DNA of 61,062 nucleotides from Blastocatellia bacterium. Lineage in GTDB: Bacteria > Acidobacteriota > Blastocatellia > HR10. The notes under the pieces are model-generated. The model did no database searches, was not told the origin of the DNA, and saw only the letters and a program-made list of their open reading frames with translations. The stretch covers positions 1 through 61,062 of the forward strand of contig DATLZR010000062.1 of the NCBI GenBank assembly GCA_035573895.1, in the 5' to 3' direction. This document shows positions 55,237 through 61,062 of this stretch, piece by piece; position 1 is the stretch's first letter; each line of letters begins with the position of its first letter. The position numbers and the translations under genes were made by a program.

Positions 55237-55845
55237 CTAGCGGGCAAAGACTTCATCCACCACTACTTCGAATCCCCCCAGCAGGTGAGACCGGGCTTTC
55301 TCGCCCGGACCGGCTTTGACCAGCAGGGTGTAGGCGCCCTCTTGAAGGGTGTAGACTTCGATGGTCTCAACCTCTGGATCTACCAACCAGTACTCGCTGA
55401 TGCCGGCGCGGGCATATTCCACAAATTTGTCGTCCCGGTCAATGCGGCGTGTGCCCGGCGAGATTACCTCTGCTACCAAGTCCGGGGGACCAAAGACCTG
55501 CTCGCTGATACGGTCAGCATGGGCGTGAGAGACAAAAAGAATGTCCGGCTCGCGGATTTTGTCTTGCCAGAGCCGCACCGGCAGAGGTGCGAATCGAACA
55601 ATGCCGAGATTATGAGTCTCGACGAAGGAAACCAACAATCTGTACAATCGGCCAACAACGCGCTGATGGGTTTCGGTTGGGTGGGGAGGCATAATAAGCT
55701 CTCCATCGGAGAGTTCGATAAGTCGGTTGGTATCCGGCAAACTAAAATAGTCGGCTTCAGTCCACTCTCTCTGCAGGGGCCACAATTGAGCAATCTCGGT
55801 GACCAGTCGAGGTTGAATTTCCTTGAGAACGTCCTCCGAGGCCAT
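55237..55845 (-). CDS. Uma2/DUF820 family nuclease-fold protein
   Basis: A 202-residue protein of the Uma2 (DUF820) PD-(D/E)xK-like family. ATG 55845 is chosen for its GGGGGAG site. The family motifs are WTEADYFSLPDTNRLIELSD with the conserved Glu, DGELIMPPHPTETHQRVVG, VRLWQDKIREPDILFVSH (the KxxEPD-type Asp), LVAEVISPGTRRIDRDDKF with the Glu and Lys pair, and EYWLVDPEVETIEVY. Such proteins are very abundant in acidobacteria and cyanobacteria, with unclear function; many are linked to mobile DNA. It stands alone and convergent to the STAS gene. Confidence 0.9.
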   Translation of the reverse strand: MASEDVLKEIQPRLVTEIAQLWPLQREWTEADYFSLPDTNRLIELSDGELIMPPHPTETHQRVVGRLYRLLVSFVETHNLGIVRFAPLPVRLWQDKIREPDILFVSHAHADRISEQVFGPPDLVAEVISPGTRRIDRDDKFVEYARAGISEYWLVDPEVETIEVYTLQEGAYTLLVKAGPGEKARSHLLGGFEVVVDEVFAR

Positions 55846-56566
55846 AACTGTGTCTCCCCCATGAGATGCAATTAGATTCAAATCATAGCACGGTCAAACG
55901 AAGGGAACAACGCACCTCCGAGCCAGAGAGGCAGTAAGAAATCGTTAGACCGAGCTCCCCTCCTGGTGCGACGACAGCAACGCCCCATTCGGGACGACTG
56001 AAGCGCAGGACCGAGGGGTTGACAACACTTCGAAAGTTAATGTGATCCTGCTCGCCCGGAGAGTGTATCGAAAGAGGGCAGAGAGAAAGTTACCGAGATG
56101 ACGATCCGGCCGATAGATCCACCAGCCACGGGAGTCTGACCAAATCAGAACGAGATCAAACTTATCTTGTTTTTAGCCCAAGGGCAGAAGTAAAATCTCC
56201 CCTCCAGCGAACGAAATCCTCCCTCAGAAAGAGGCTGAGGATAAGGACATCTCGGAGGCCAGTGCATGTGATCACTGCGTTGGGGACGTGTTCTAGAAGG
56301 AACGAGAGACTTCTTTCCGCCAGCAGCGCCGAAGGGGGATTGGACGCCCTCATCATCCGCGTGATCTAGGTGAGAATCGGCTGGATCTTTTTCAGACGGT
56401 CGGGGAGCGACCCAAGAGATCGGGAATGTTCACTCTTATGACCGAAGGCGCAGGGTGAGGTGAGTCCCTCAAGGAGCACCGATGCTGCACTGAAACCAAT
56501 GAGAATCAAGCCGCCGATGAGCGTGATGAGGCTGACAAGCCATGTCCTCTGAGAGGGGGGAGAGAC
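55846..56566. other. Intergenic region, no gene seen
   Basis: About 720 bases. A GAGATCAAAC(T)TT segment near 56151-56163 resembles part of the REP-like repeat blocks at 3.4 and 11.97 kb, so this may be a decayed copy. No convincing coding frame or promoter was found; a short frame at 56162-56356 on the minus strand has no start signal. Confidence 0.4.
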
Positions 56567-57019
56567 ATGATGGCAAGGCGTGCAGTGATGGATGAGCCTC
56601 TGGCGAAGTTGATTCGTGCGTTGCTCGAAGGTGAGGCCGAGATATTGAATTCGTATTCGAGACCTGTGGCCAAGGCACTCGGCTTCCTGGCCGATCATTT
56701 TCACCAGGCCGTCACGATGCAAGACGTGGCCTCCCAGGCATTGGTGAGCCGATCTCAGCTCTATCGGCTCTTCCGCCAGGAGATAGGCTTAAGCCCCCTG
56801 CAGGTGCTGATGGCGCTGCGAGTGGAAAAGGCCAAGTCCCTGCTTTCGAGACGGCGCTTCAATGTGACCGAGGTCTGCTGGGCTGTTGGGTTTGCCGATT
56901 TGCGTTCCTTTGAGCGAGCGTTCAAGCGATGGGTCGGCTGCACGCCCAAAGCCTATCGGAAGAACGTGCTGTCTGAGCCCGTGCCCGCGGAGCCAGAAGG
57001 GCGCCGGCGGCCCCCATGA
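56567..57019 (+). CDS. AraC-type transcription regulator, DNA-binding domain only
   Basis: A 150-residue protein. A strong GAGGGGGGA site lies before ATG 56567. After about 40 residues comes the AraC/XylS DNA-binding domain with two helix-turn-helix units: MQDVASQALVSRSQLYRLF (about 51-69) and the more conserved VTEVCWAVGFADLRSFERAF (about 100-119), followed by KRWVGCTPKAYRK. There is no room for a ligand-binding domain, so it may respond by expression level or through a partner. The 3' end overlaps the start of the 140-bp repeat block that carries iterons and the promoter of the next gene, so it is the obvious candidate to control that promoter and its copy at 60.2 kb. Confidence 0.87.
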   Translation: MMARRAVMDEPLAKLIRALLEGEAEILNSYSRPVAKALGFLADHFHQAVTMQDVASQALVSRSQLYRLFRQEIGLSPLQVLMALRVEKAKSLLSRRRFNVTEVCWAVGFADLRSFERAFKRWVGCTPKAYRKNVLSEPVPAEPEGRRRPP

Positions 57020-57138
57020 GACAAAATGACGGAAAAATGAGACAATTTGCCGCAAAAATGAGACAAAATGACGAGACAGCAAAAGAGTGGTTGTATATAA
57101 TGGCCGCGAAAGATCGTTCAAAAACGGGAGGCCAAAAT
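56998..57138 (+). repeat. Duplicated promoter block, copy 1
   Basis: A segment of about 140 bp that recurs at 60165-60304 with few differences (mainly at 57010-57023 and 57060-57065). It covers the last codons of the AraC gene, three iterons, a promoter, the transcribed leader and the ribosome binding site, and stops at the start codon of the peptide gene. Confidence 0.9.
57016..57101 (+). promoter_or_regulatory. Iteron-controlled promoter, copy 1
   Basis: ATGAGACAA occurs at 57016, 57037 and 57058, spaced exactly 21 bp (two helical turns). A fourth GAGACA (57073-57078) is placed as the -35 box, followed by a 17-bp spacer and a perfect TATAAT (57096-57101). The leader is about 30 nt and contains GGGAGG (57126-57131) ahead of ATG 57137. 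The phased sites suggest cooperative binding by a regulator, the adjacent AraC-type protein being the best candidate. Confidence 0.7.
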
Positions 57139-57424
57139 GAGAGAAAAAATTCCATTCTTTATGCGAAACTCAATAATTCGAGCAGCATTAAAGGGAAAAC
57201 TGTTGCTTGTATGCGCTTTTTCATTGATAGCGATAGCCTATTCCGCACAGCAACTGGCAATAGATCGAGTTTTCGCAACGTGCCAGGAGGGTTACTGTGG
57301 TGATCGTAGAATCTGCTGCCAATACCAAGTTGATTGTCCTATAGGCTGCACCTGCGTGACGATATATCCAGAGTGCATGCAGGGCAGGCCACATATTTGC
57401 CAGGATAATACTATCATTCCCTGA
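57137..57424 (+). CDS. Small secreted cysteine-rich protein 1
   Basis: A 95-residue precursor. The N-terminus is basic, followed by a hydrophobic signal segment (LLLVCAFSLIAIAYSA, about residues 23-38). The mature part has 9 cysteines in about 45 residues, in the order TCQEGYCGDRRICCQYQVDC and then PIGCTCVTIYPECMQG and HICQ, including a vicinal CC. This density suggests a disulfide-stabilised fold. It has no similarity that I recognise to a named bacteriocin or toxin. The gene sits behind the iteron promoter and 16 bases before a thioredoxin-like gene, which could help fold or process it. Function unknown. Confidence 0.75.
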   Translation: MREKIPFFMRNSIIRAALKGKLLLVCAFSLIAIAYSAQQLAIDRVFATCQEGYCGDRRICCQYQVDCPIGCTCVTIYPECMQGRPHICQDNTIIP

Positions 57425-57440
57425 GAGGAAAAATCGGGTG

Positions 57441-58064
57441 ATGGAATCGTCGCTCGACAGGCGTAAGGGAAGGGGAAGTGTGGTTGGAGGACACAGCCGA
57501 AGTGTTCTTATGATTTTTGGGTTCTTGTTGATTTGCTCTGCAACGCTTAACTTTTTGACCGGGGCAAAACTTCAGCGAGTCAATAACGTTCTGCGGCTCA
57601 TGAGGTCGGAGGCTCGACTCGCCGCTGGAGCAGCCCTCCCGCCAGTTACGGCCAGGAACGTGAGTGGACATCTTGTAACGATCAGCTATGACCAAAGCGA
57701 CCTTCCCACAGTACTGTATATTTTTTCGCCACTCTGTGGTTGGTGCACAAAGAACACGGCAAACATAAAAGCCTTGGCAGATCAAGCTGACAAGTTCCGC
57801 CTCATTGCTTTATCGTTGTCGCCTGCCAACCTCCGAGAGTACGTGCTCCAACACTCCCTTAATTTTCCCGTCTACGAGGTTTCTGCCGATACGGCACTGA
57901 CGTACAGACTTGGGACAACACCTCAAACAATAGTTGTGTCGCCTGAAGGACAAGTGCTAAGAATCTGGGATGGCGCGTATGAGGGAGAACTTAAGCGGGA
58001 AATAGAGAATTACTTGAAAGTTCGTCTGCCAGGGATTGCTCAAGGAGCAACCCTTTTGCGGTAA
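57441..58064 (+). CDS. Membrane-anchored thioredoxin-like (TlpA/ResA-type) protein
   Basis: A 207-residue protein starting at ATG 57441 (GTG 57438 directly before it is less likely). One N-terminal hydrophobic helix (VLMIFGFLLICSATLNFLTG, about 24-43) anchors it facing the periplasm. The thioredoxin fold follows: LPTVLYIFSPLCGWCTKNTA carries the CGWC redox site (about residues 98-101), and the cis-proline is in LGTTPQTIVVSPEGQVL. CGWC is unlike the CPxC of typical thioredoxin or CEPC of ResA. It follows the cysteine-rich peptide gene by 16 bases, so the two are almost surely co-transcribed; disulfide handling of that peptide is a plausible role. Confidence 0.85.
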   Translation: MESSLDRRKGRGSVVGGHSRSVLMIFGFLLICSATLNFLTGAKLQRVNNVLRLMRSEARLAAGAALPPVTARNVSGHLVTISYDQSDLPTVLYIFSPLCGWCTKNTANIKALADQADKFRLIALSLSPANLREYVLQHSLNFPVYEVSADTALTYRLGTTPQTIVVSPEGQVLRIWDGAYEGELKREIENYLKVRLPGIAQGATLLR

Positions 58065-58235
58065 TTGTGCCTCGAGGAGAATAAGTTTACGCACTTCGGC
58101 GCAAAGGCTCACGGCTGCTTGTCTGTGGACAACATGGCGATTATCTCAGGGACTAGCAGGTAAGTGAATCGCTGAAGGAATGGACCGCGTCTGCGATCTT
58201 TCAACGATAGTTGCTAATGAGGGAGGCTTACATCT

Positions 58236-59780
58236 ATGCTACGGATGGTCCTTGTTCTGATTTTTGTTGGAATCCTCTGGGTGACCGTTGGTCGAGACCC
58301 CAGGCTGGTGGAGAGGCAAAAGCAACGGGCGTCGCAGGGCAAGCCTGCTCACTCTGTTGTTGGCGATCCGCAGCCCCAGGTAGCGGTTGATATTCAGGGC
58401 GTAATTGAGGAGGCGCGCGCAGCCCCACCCGAGTTTGCAGCAGACGCCCTCATTCGTATCGCTCAGTCAACAAAGATCACAGATCAGGATCAGAAGCGTG
58501 AACTCCTGGAAGAAGCTTTTCATGTCGCGTCAGGCGCTCAACATGAGATGGCGCGATCCGCCGCGTCGGGCGGTGTCGTTGATACGCGGTCGGGCTACCT
58601 TGCCAACGCCTTCAGACACCAGCTTGATGCTCTCTCGCTCCGCTGTCGTGCAGTAAGAGCTTTGCTCTCGGTGGATAAGCAGATGGCCCGTACACTCTTC
58701 AGTCAGATTCCCAAGCCCTCGCCTAAGCCTCTCACGTGCGAGGATGCCCTTGTCTATGACCTCTCTTCTTTTTATGCTACTCTCCACCAGGTTCTGAAAG
58801 AAGGCTTCAGCCAAAAGGACATAGCCGAGGGCCGTGTGGCCGAGCTTTTGGAGCCCTACGTGAGAGGAATAACGTCGCCCGTTGAAGTCGGACCAGTGGC
58901 CGAGGCGATCCTCGCTGTGGACCTACCACCTTCTCAACTGAACCTGCTGGTCCAAACGTTGAGTATGGCCTTGAAGAAACTTCCCCCTGACGATCGGTCT
59001 TTTTCCTACTCACTGGCGAGGTATCCTGTGGTCCAGATTGTTGATCAGCTTGCGCTCACGTGCAAGGAGAAAGGTATTTCCAATGACGAGTTACTCGAAG
59101 CGTTCCGCACTTATCTTGTCAATCAGCTTAGCAGCAGCCGGTGTGCTGATACAAAGATGGAAATGCGCTCGGAAACGGCGCTACCGGCGGTCGTTGAATA
59201 CTTCAATACTGCTCTGATGGGGAAGGCATTCCCCGGACAAAAGAAGATGTGGTTGATTTCGCCGGATGAGATAAAGCCGTCCAAAATTGGGGGCTCTGCC
59301 AAAATAGAGCCCTACTGGCGGTCATCCAAAGCAAAAGACCTTCTCACGAGATTGCAGAAGCTGCGGTTTAATCCGAAGGCGCGAGAGTACACCCTCGGTG
59401 AAAAGAAAGAACCCGATTGGCAGCGGGGCCTCATCGAGCTGATGAACGATCTGGAAGCATGGAGCGCGAGAGAAGAAAAGTCCGAAGCCGATTACTTCCA
59501 CCAGAAGTGCGTTTTGTTGACCAGATTGTTGGAGCTTCTGCCGGCGGACGATTCCATGCGTGAGGGGATACTCAGTAGCTTTGTGGCTTTTTTGAGCGAT
59601 TCTCCGACATACCGAGAGAGTCGGATCGAGTGGTTTCAGCATGTCCATGATCTTATTCGGTGGGCCCGGTCCCGTCAGGACACCGAGCGCGTCAAGGTGC
59701 TGAAGCTACTCCGCGATTCAGGAAACAGTGTGCTCGTTCTCTATGCCCATTTAGAGGAACTCATTCCGGAGAGGCAATAA
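58236..59780 (+). CDS. Exported helical-repeat protein of unknown function
   Basis: A 514-residue protein. GAGGGAGG lies 9 nt before ATG 58236. A signal segment (MLRMVLVLIFVGILWVTVG) is followed by a Gln/Pro-rich stretch, then an entirely alpha-helical body. Recognisable stretches are ARAAPPEFAADALIRIAQS, DTRSGYLANAFRHQLDALSL, LTCEDALVYDLSSFY and DDRSFSYSLAR. I recall similar exported proteins of this layout from several acidobacterial genomes, without a known role; this is memory, not a search. It lies 170 bases after the thioredoxin-like gene on the same strand, so it may belong to the same unit. Confidence 0.75.
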   Translation: MLRMVLVLIFVGILWVTVGRDPRLVERQKQRASQGKPAHSVVGDPQPQVAVDIQGVIEEARAAPPEFAADALIRIAQSTKITDQDQKRELLEEAFHVASGAQHEMARSAASGGVVDTRSGYLANAFRHQLDALSLRCRAVRALLSVDKQMARTLFSQIPKPSPKPLTCEDALVYDLSSFYATLHQVLKEGFSQKDIAEGRVAELLEPYVRGITSPVEVGPVAEAILAVDLPPSQLNLLVQTLSMALKKLPPDDRSFSYSLARYPVVQIVDQLALTCKEKGISNDELLEAFRTYLVNQLSSSRCADTKMEMRSETALPAVVEYFNTALMGKAFPGQKKMWLISPDEIKPSKIGGSAKIEPYWRSSKAKDLLTRLQKLRFNPKAREYTLGEKKEPDWQRGLIELMNDLEAWSAREEKSEADYFHQKCVLLTRLLELLPADDSMREGILSSFVAFLSDSPTYRESRIEWFQHVHDLIRWARSRQDTERVKVLKLLRDSGNSVLVLYAHLEELIPERQ

Positions 59781-60164
59781 GAATGACGGACTCCTGACCC
59801 CCGGTCAGACGGATGATCCGACTCAGACATGAAAGAAGTCCACTTCGCCTTTGCGATGACAAGAGGTGACTTCTTCCTGAGGAGGAAGTTGGTCACCACG
59901 CGGTGACGTCGTCCAGAAACCACGAAAACTCCATTCCCCATCGGGGTGAGAAAGCGCCAGCCGATGGAGTATCCGCTGGAACCTTTCATCCGTTGGCAGC
60001 GTTCCCGTTCGTCGGCGTGGCCGGCAGGCTTTTTTCGGGAGAGGAGAAAAGAAGCCACAAATTACAGTCATTGTCCCCGAAATTGAAACATTCAGTGGGG
60101 GCTATGCCACCCGTGGCTCTTTTCGGAGGAAGCTGCACGTTAACCCGGGACCGACGGAGAAAGG
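59781..60164. other. Intergenic region before cassette 2, with hairpins
   Basis: About 385 bases. A hairpin CTGACC-CCC-GGTCAG at 59794-59808 lies 14 bases past the preceding stop codon. A longer imperfect one spans 59865-59897 (GGTGAC with GTCACC, CTTCCT with AGGAAG). Just before the repeat block, 60140-60180 could encode a GRRRP-containing tail like the end of the AraC protein, so part of that gene may have been copied with the promoter block. No intact gene is seen. Confidence 0.45.
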
Positions 60165-60304
60165 AGGGCGCCGGCGACCCCATGCGAGAAAATGACGGAA
60201 AAATGAGACAATTTGCCGCAAAAATCGGACAAAATGACGAGACAGCAAAAGAGTGGTTGTATATAATGGCCGCGACAGATCGTTCAAAAACGGGAGGCCA
60301 AAAT
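60165..60304 (+). repeat. Duplicated promoter block, copy 2
   Basis: This is a near-identical copy of 56998-57138, in the same orientation and 3.17 kb away. It ends exactly at the next start codon, after which the two downstream genes are unrelated in sequence. Differences cluster in the first and third iterons and in a 1-base shift in the C run. Confidence 0.9.
60182..60267 (+). promoter_or_regulatory. Iteron-controlled promoter, copy 2
   Basis: Iteron positions 60182 (ATGCGAGAA), 60203 (ATGAGACAA) and 60224 (ATCGGACAA) keep the 21-bp spacing, but only the middle one is intact. GAGACA (60239-60244), a 17-bp spacer and TATAAT (60262-60267) are fully conserved. GGGAGG precedes ATG 60303. Confidence 0.7.
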
Positions 60305-60695
60305 GCGTTGCGCTTGCCTTTGGATCCTCACGCTCAGCATTTTCATGAGCGGGGTTGGGAGATCAGGGCTTTCTCAGACCCCGCAGGAAAGAGTAACTCT
60401 TAAAGACCCAACGACAATCTACCCTCTAAATCAACCTCTCGGACAGCTCAAGTGGGACAAGAACGGTGGGTGCACGGTACAATCTTTCTATCTTTCGCTG
60501 AGCGCACTCGCTCCACAGCCGGAGCAAGGATGCGAGTGTAATCCGTTCTGCTGCGCGACGGGGCCAATCTTTTGGAACCATTACTGTGATTCTGGCGTCG
60601 GATGTGTGGGCGTCCCATGGCCTTCTCATGGGTGCGTCCCGACCCGATGTGGTTGCCATCTGCCGTGTGGGCGTGAGCAGTGCTACCGCATCTGA
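60303..60695 (+). CDS. Small secreted cysteine-rich protein 2
   Basis: A 130-residue precursor with a signal peptide (about residues 1-25, MRCACLWILTLSIFMSGVG). The mature part starts with about 30 polar residues and then carries 12 cysteines, in stretches such as GCECNPFCCATGP, YCDSGVGCVGVPW and CVPTRCGCHLPCGREQC, also with a vicinal CC. Apart from cysteine richness and size it does not resemble the first peptide. It shares with it an almost identical promoter, leader and ribosome binding site, which suggests that the cassettes recombine different peptides behind one control block. A PDZ gene follows 31 bases later. Function unknown. Confidence 0.75.
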   Translation: MRCACLWILTLSIFMSGVGRSGLSQTPQERVTLKDPTTIYPLNQPLGQLKWDKNGGCTVQSFYLSLSALAPQPEQGCECNPFCCATGPIFWNHYCDSGVGCVGVPWPSHGCVPTRCGCHLPCGREQCYRI

Positions 60696-60726
60696 TTAAA
60701 ACGGTTTCAATTCGTTGGAGGGCGTT

Positions 60727-61062
60727 ATGCGGGCCAAAAAGATATTCATTGCTTTGTCGTTTGTCGGGCTCGGAGTTGTGCTCGGAGCCCCCCGTCACAG
60801 TCTTGTGATCTCAGCCGAAGAACAGATTCGGACTCCGCAGGCGACGGTTGGGATCGTTGGGAATATGGTTTTCCTGGTCCATCAGGTGGAACCGGGATCG
60901 CCGGCGGAACAGGCGGGGCTGCGGCCCGGAGACTCATCAAGAGCATCAACGGACGACAGGTCAACTCCATGGAAGATCTCCGGCAGATTGCCGAGGCAGC
61001 CCCCGGGCACTCCATGGAGATCGTCTACATGCGGTACAACCCGACAACCTCTCAGCCTGAAG
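60727..61062 (+). CDS. Secreted PDZ-domain protein, frameshifted, 3' end outside window
   Basis: GGAGG precedes ATG 60727. A signal segment (IFIALSFVGLGVVLGAP) leads to a PDZ domain: VGNMVFLVHQVEPGSPAEQA and GLRPGD. Immediately after GLRPGD the frame is lost, near 60933. The next frame continues the expected PDZ sequence (LIKSINGRQVNSMEDLRQIA) to the window end. One missing base between GAC and TCATC explains this. Upstream of the shift it is typical of periplasmic PDZ proteins that bind protein C-termini. The protease or other domain, if any, lies outside the window. It may belong to the cysteine-rich peptide cassette. Confidence 0.7.
   Translation, partial: MRAKKIFIALSFVGLGVVLGAPRHSLVISAEEQIRTPQATVGIVGNMVFLVHQVEPGSPAEQAGLRPGDSSRASTDDRSTPWKISGRLPRQPPGTPWRSSTCGTTRQPLSLK

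Noticed and set aside
55237-55845. Uma2 protein as transposase or IS remnant
   Set aside because: The family motifs are complete and no terminal repeats flank the gene. I keep it as an ordinary Uma2-family gene.
56162-56356. Minus-strand frame of 64 codons
   Set aside because: No start signal, domain or conserved pattern; it lies in a region with a probable decayed repeat.
57016-57078. Possible CRISPR or origin iterons
   Set aside because: The 21-bp spacing and the promoter boxes fit an operator. There is no cas gene, replication gene or AT-rich unwinding region.
57016-57170. Small frame starting MRQNDGK across the iterons, also open in copy 2
   Set aside because: The 7-residue periodicity follows from the 21-bp DNA spacing, and the frame crosses the promoter and the ribosome binding site. 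Conservation is at DNA level, so I treat it as control DNA.

Overview
The window looks like a chromosomal piece of an Acidobacteriota genome, possibly a thermophilic or Blastocatellia-like lineage. This is inferred from the gene set, not from a marker gene. The signs are an Oar-type TonB-dependent receptor with an N-terminal carboxypeptidase-regulatory domain, secreted CHAT/TPR and FG-GAP/RTX surface proteins, an alternative complex III (ACIII)-like cluster, a fadD-fadN-fadA-fadE set, and a 514-residue exported protein of a type I recall from acidobacterial genomes. GC is high (about 58-60% by eye). No rRNA, tRNA, CRISPR array, transposase or prophage gene is visible.

Layout. 0-5 kb: a secreted CHAT-protease/TPR protein that runs off the left edge and carries a +1 frameshift in a C8 tract, then a repeat-rich intergenic region and two small genes bracketed by inverted-repeat elements. 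5-10.2 kb: a 1723-residue SF1 helicase with a Vsr-like nuclease domain and a DksA-type zinc finger. 10.4-15.6 kb: small secreted proteins and a large RTX/Cys-rich/VCBS surface protein. 16.1-17.7 kb: an ECF sigma factor with its zinc-finger anti-sigma factor. 18.4-22.3 kb: the TonB-dependent receptor. 22.6-26.2 kb: a diiron PaaA/BoxB-like oxygenase, a small membrane protein and a DUF1015 protein. 26.3-35.2 kb: a kynureninase-like enzyme and a beta-oxidation operon behind a good sigma-70-like promoter. 36.5-42.9 kb: an ACIII-like respiratory operon with ActB split into two genes and no ActF. 43.2-48.3 kb: a minus-strand operon of sugar kinase-like, TIM-barrel isomerase, DUF255 and GT4 glycosyltransferase genes. 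48.5-55.9 kb: hutI, a frameshifted aspartic protease, an FG-GAP propeller protein, aroA-aroK, an RsbW/STAS switch pair and a Uma2 nuclease-fold protein.

56.5-61 kb is the most unusual part. An AraC-type regulator is followed by two cassettes. Each starts with an almost identical block of about 140 bp that holds 21-bp-spaced ATGAGACA-type iterons, a GAGACA-N17-TATAAT promoter and a ribosome binding site. Each block drives a different small secreted cysteine-rich protein (9 and 12 cysteines in the predicted mature parts). A membrane-anchored thioredoxin-like protein with a CGWC site follows the first peptide directly, and an exported 514-residue protein and a PDZ protein lie nearby. I read this as a candidate secreted disulfide-rich peptide system; its function is unknown.

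Three genes (CHAT protein, aspartic protease, PDZ protein) each carry a single-base frameshift, two of them in homopolymers. Sequencing or assembly error should be excluded before calling any of them pseudogenes or phase-variable.
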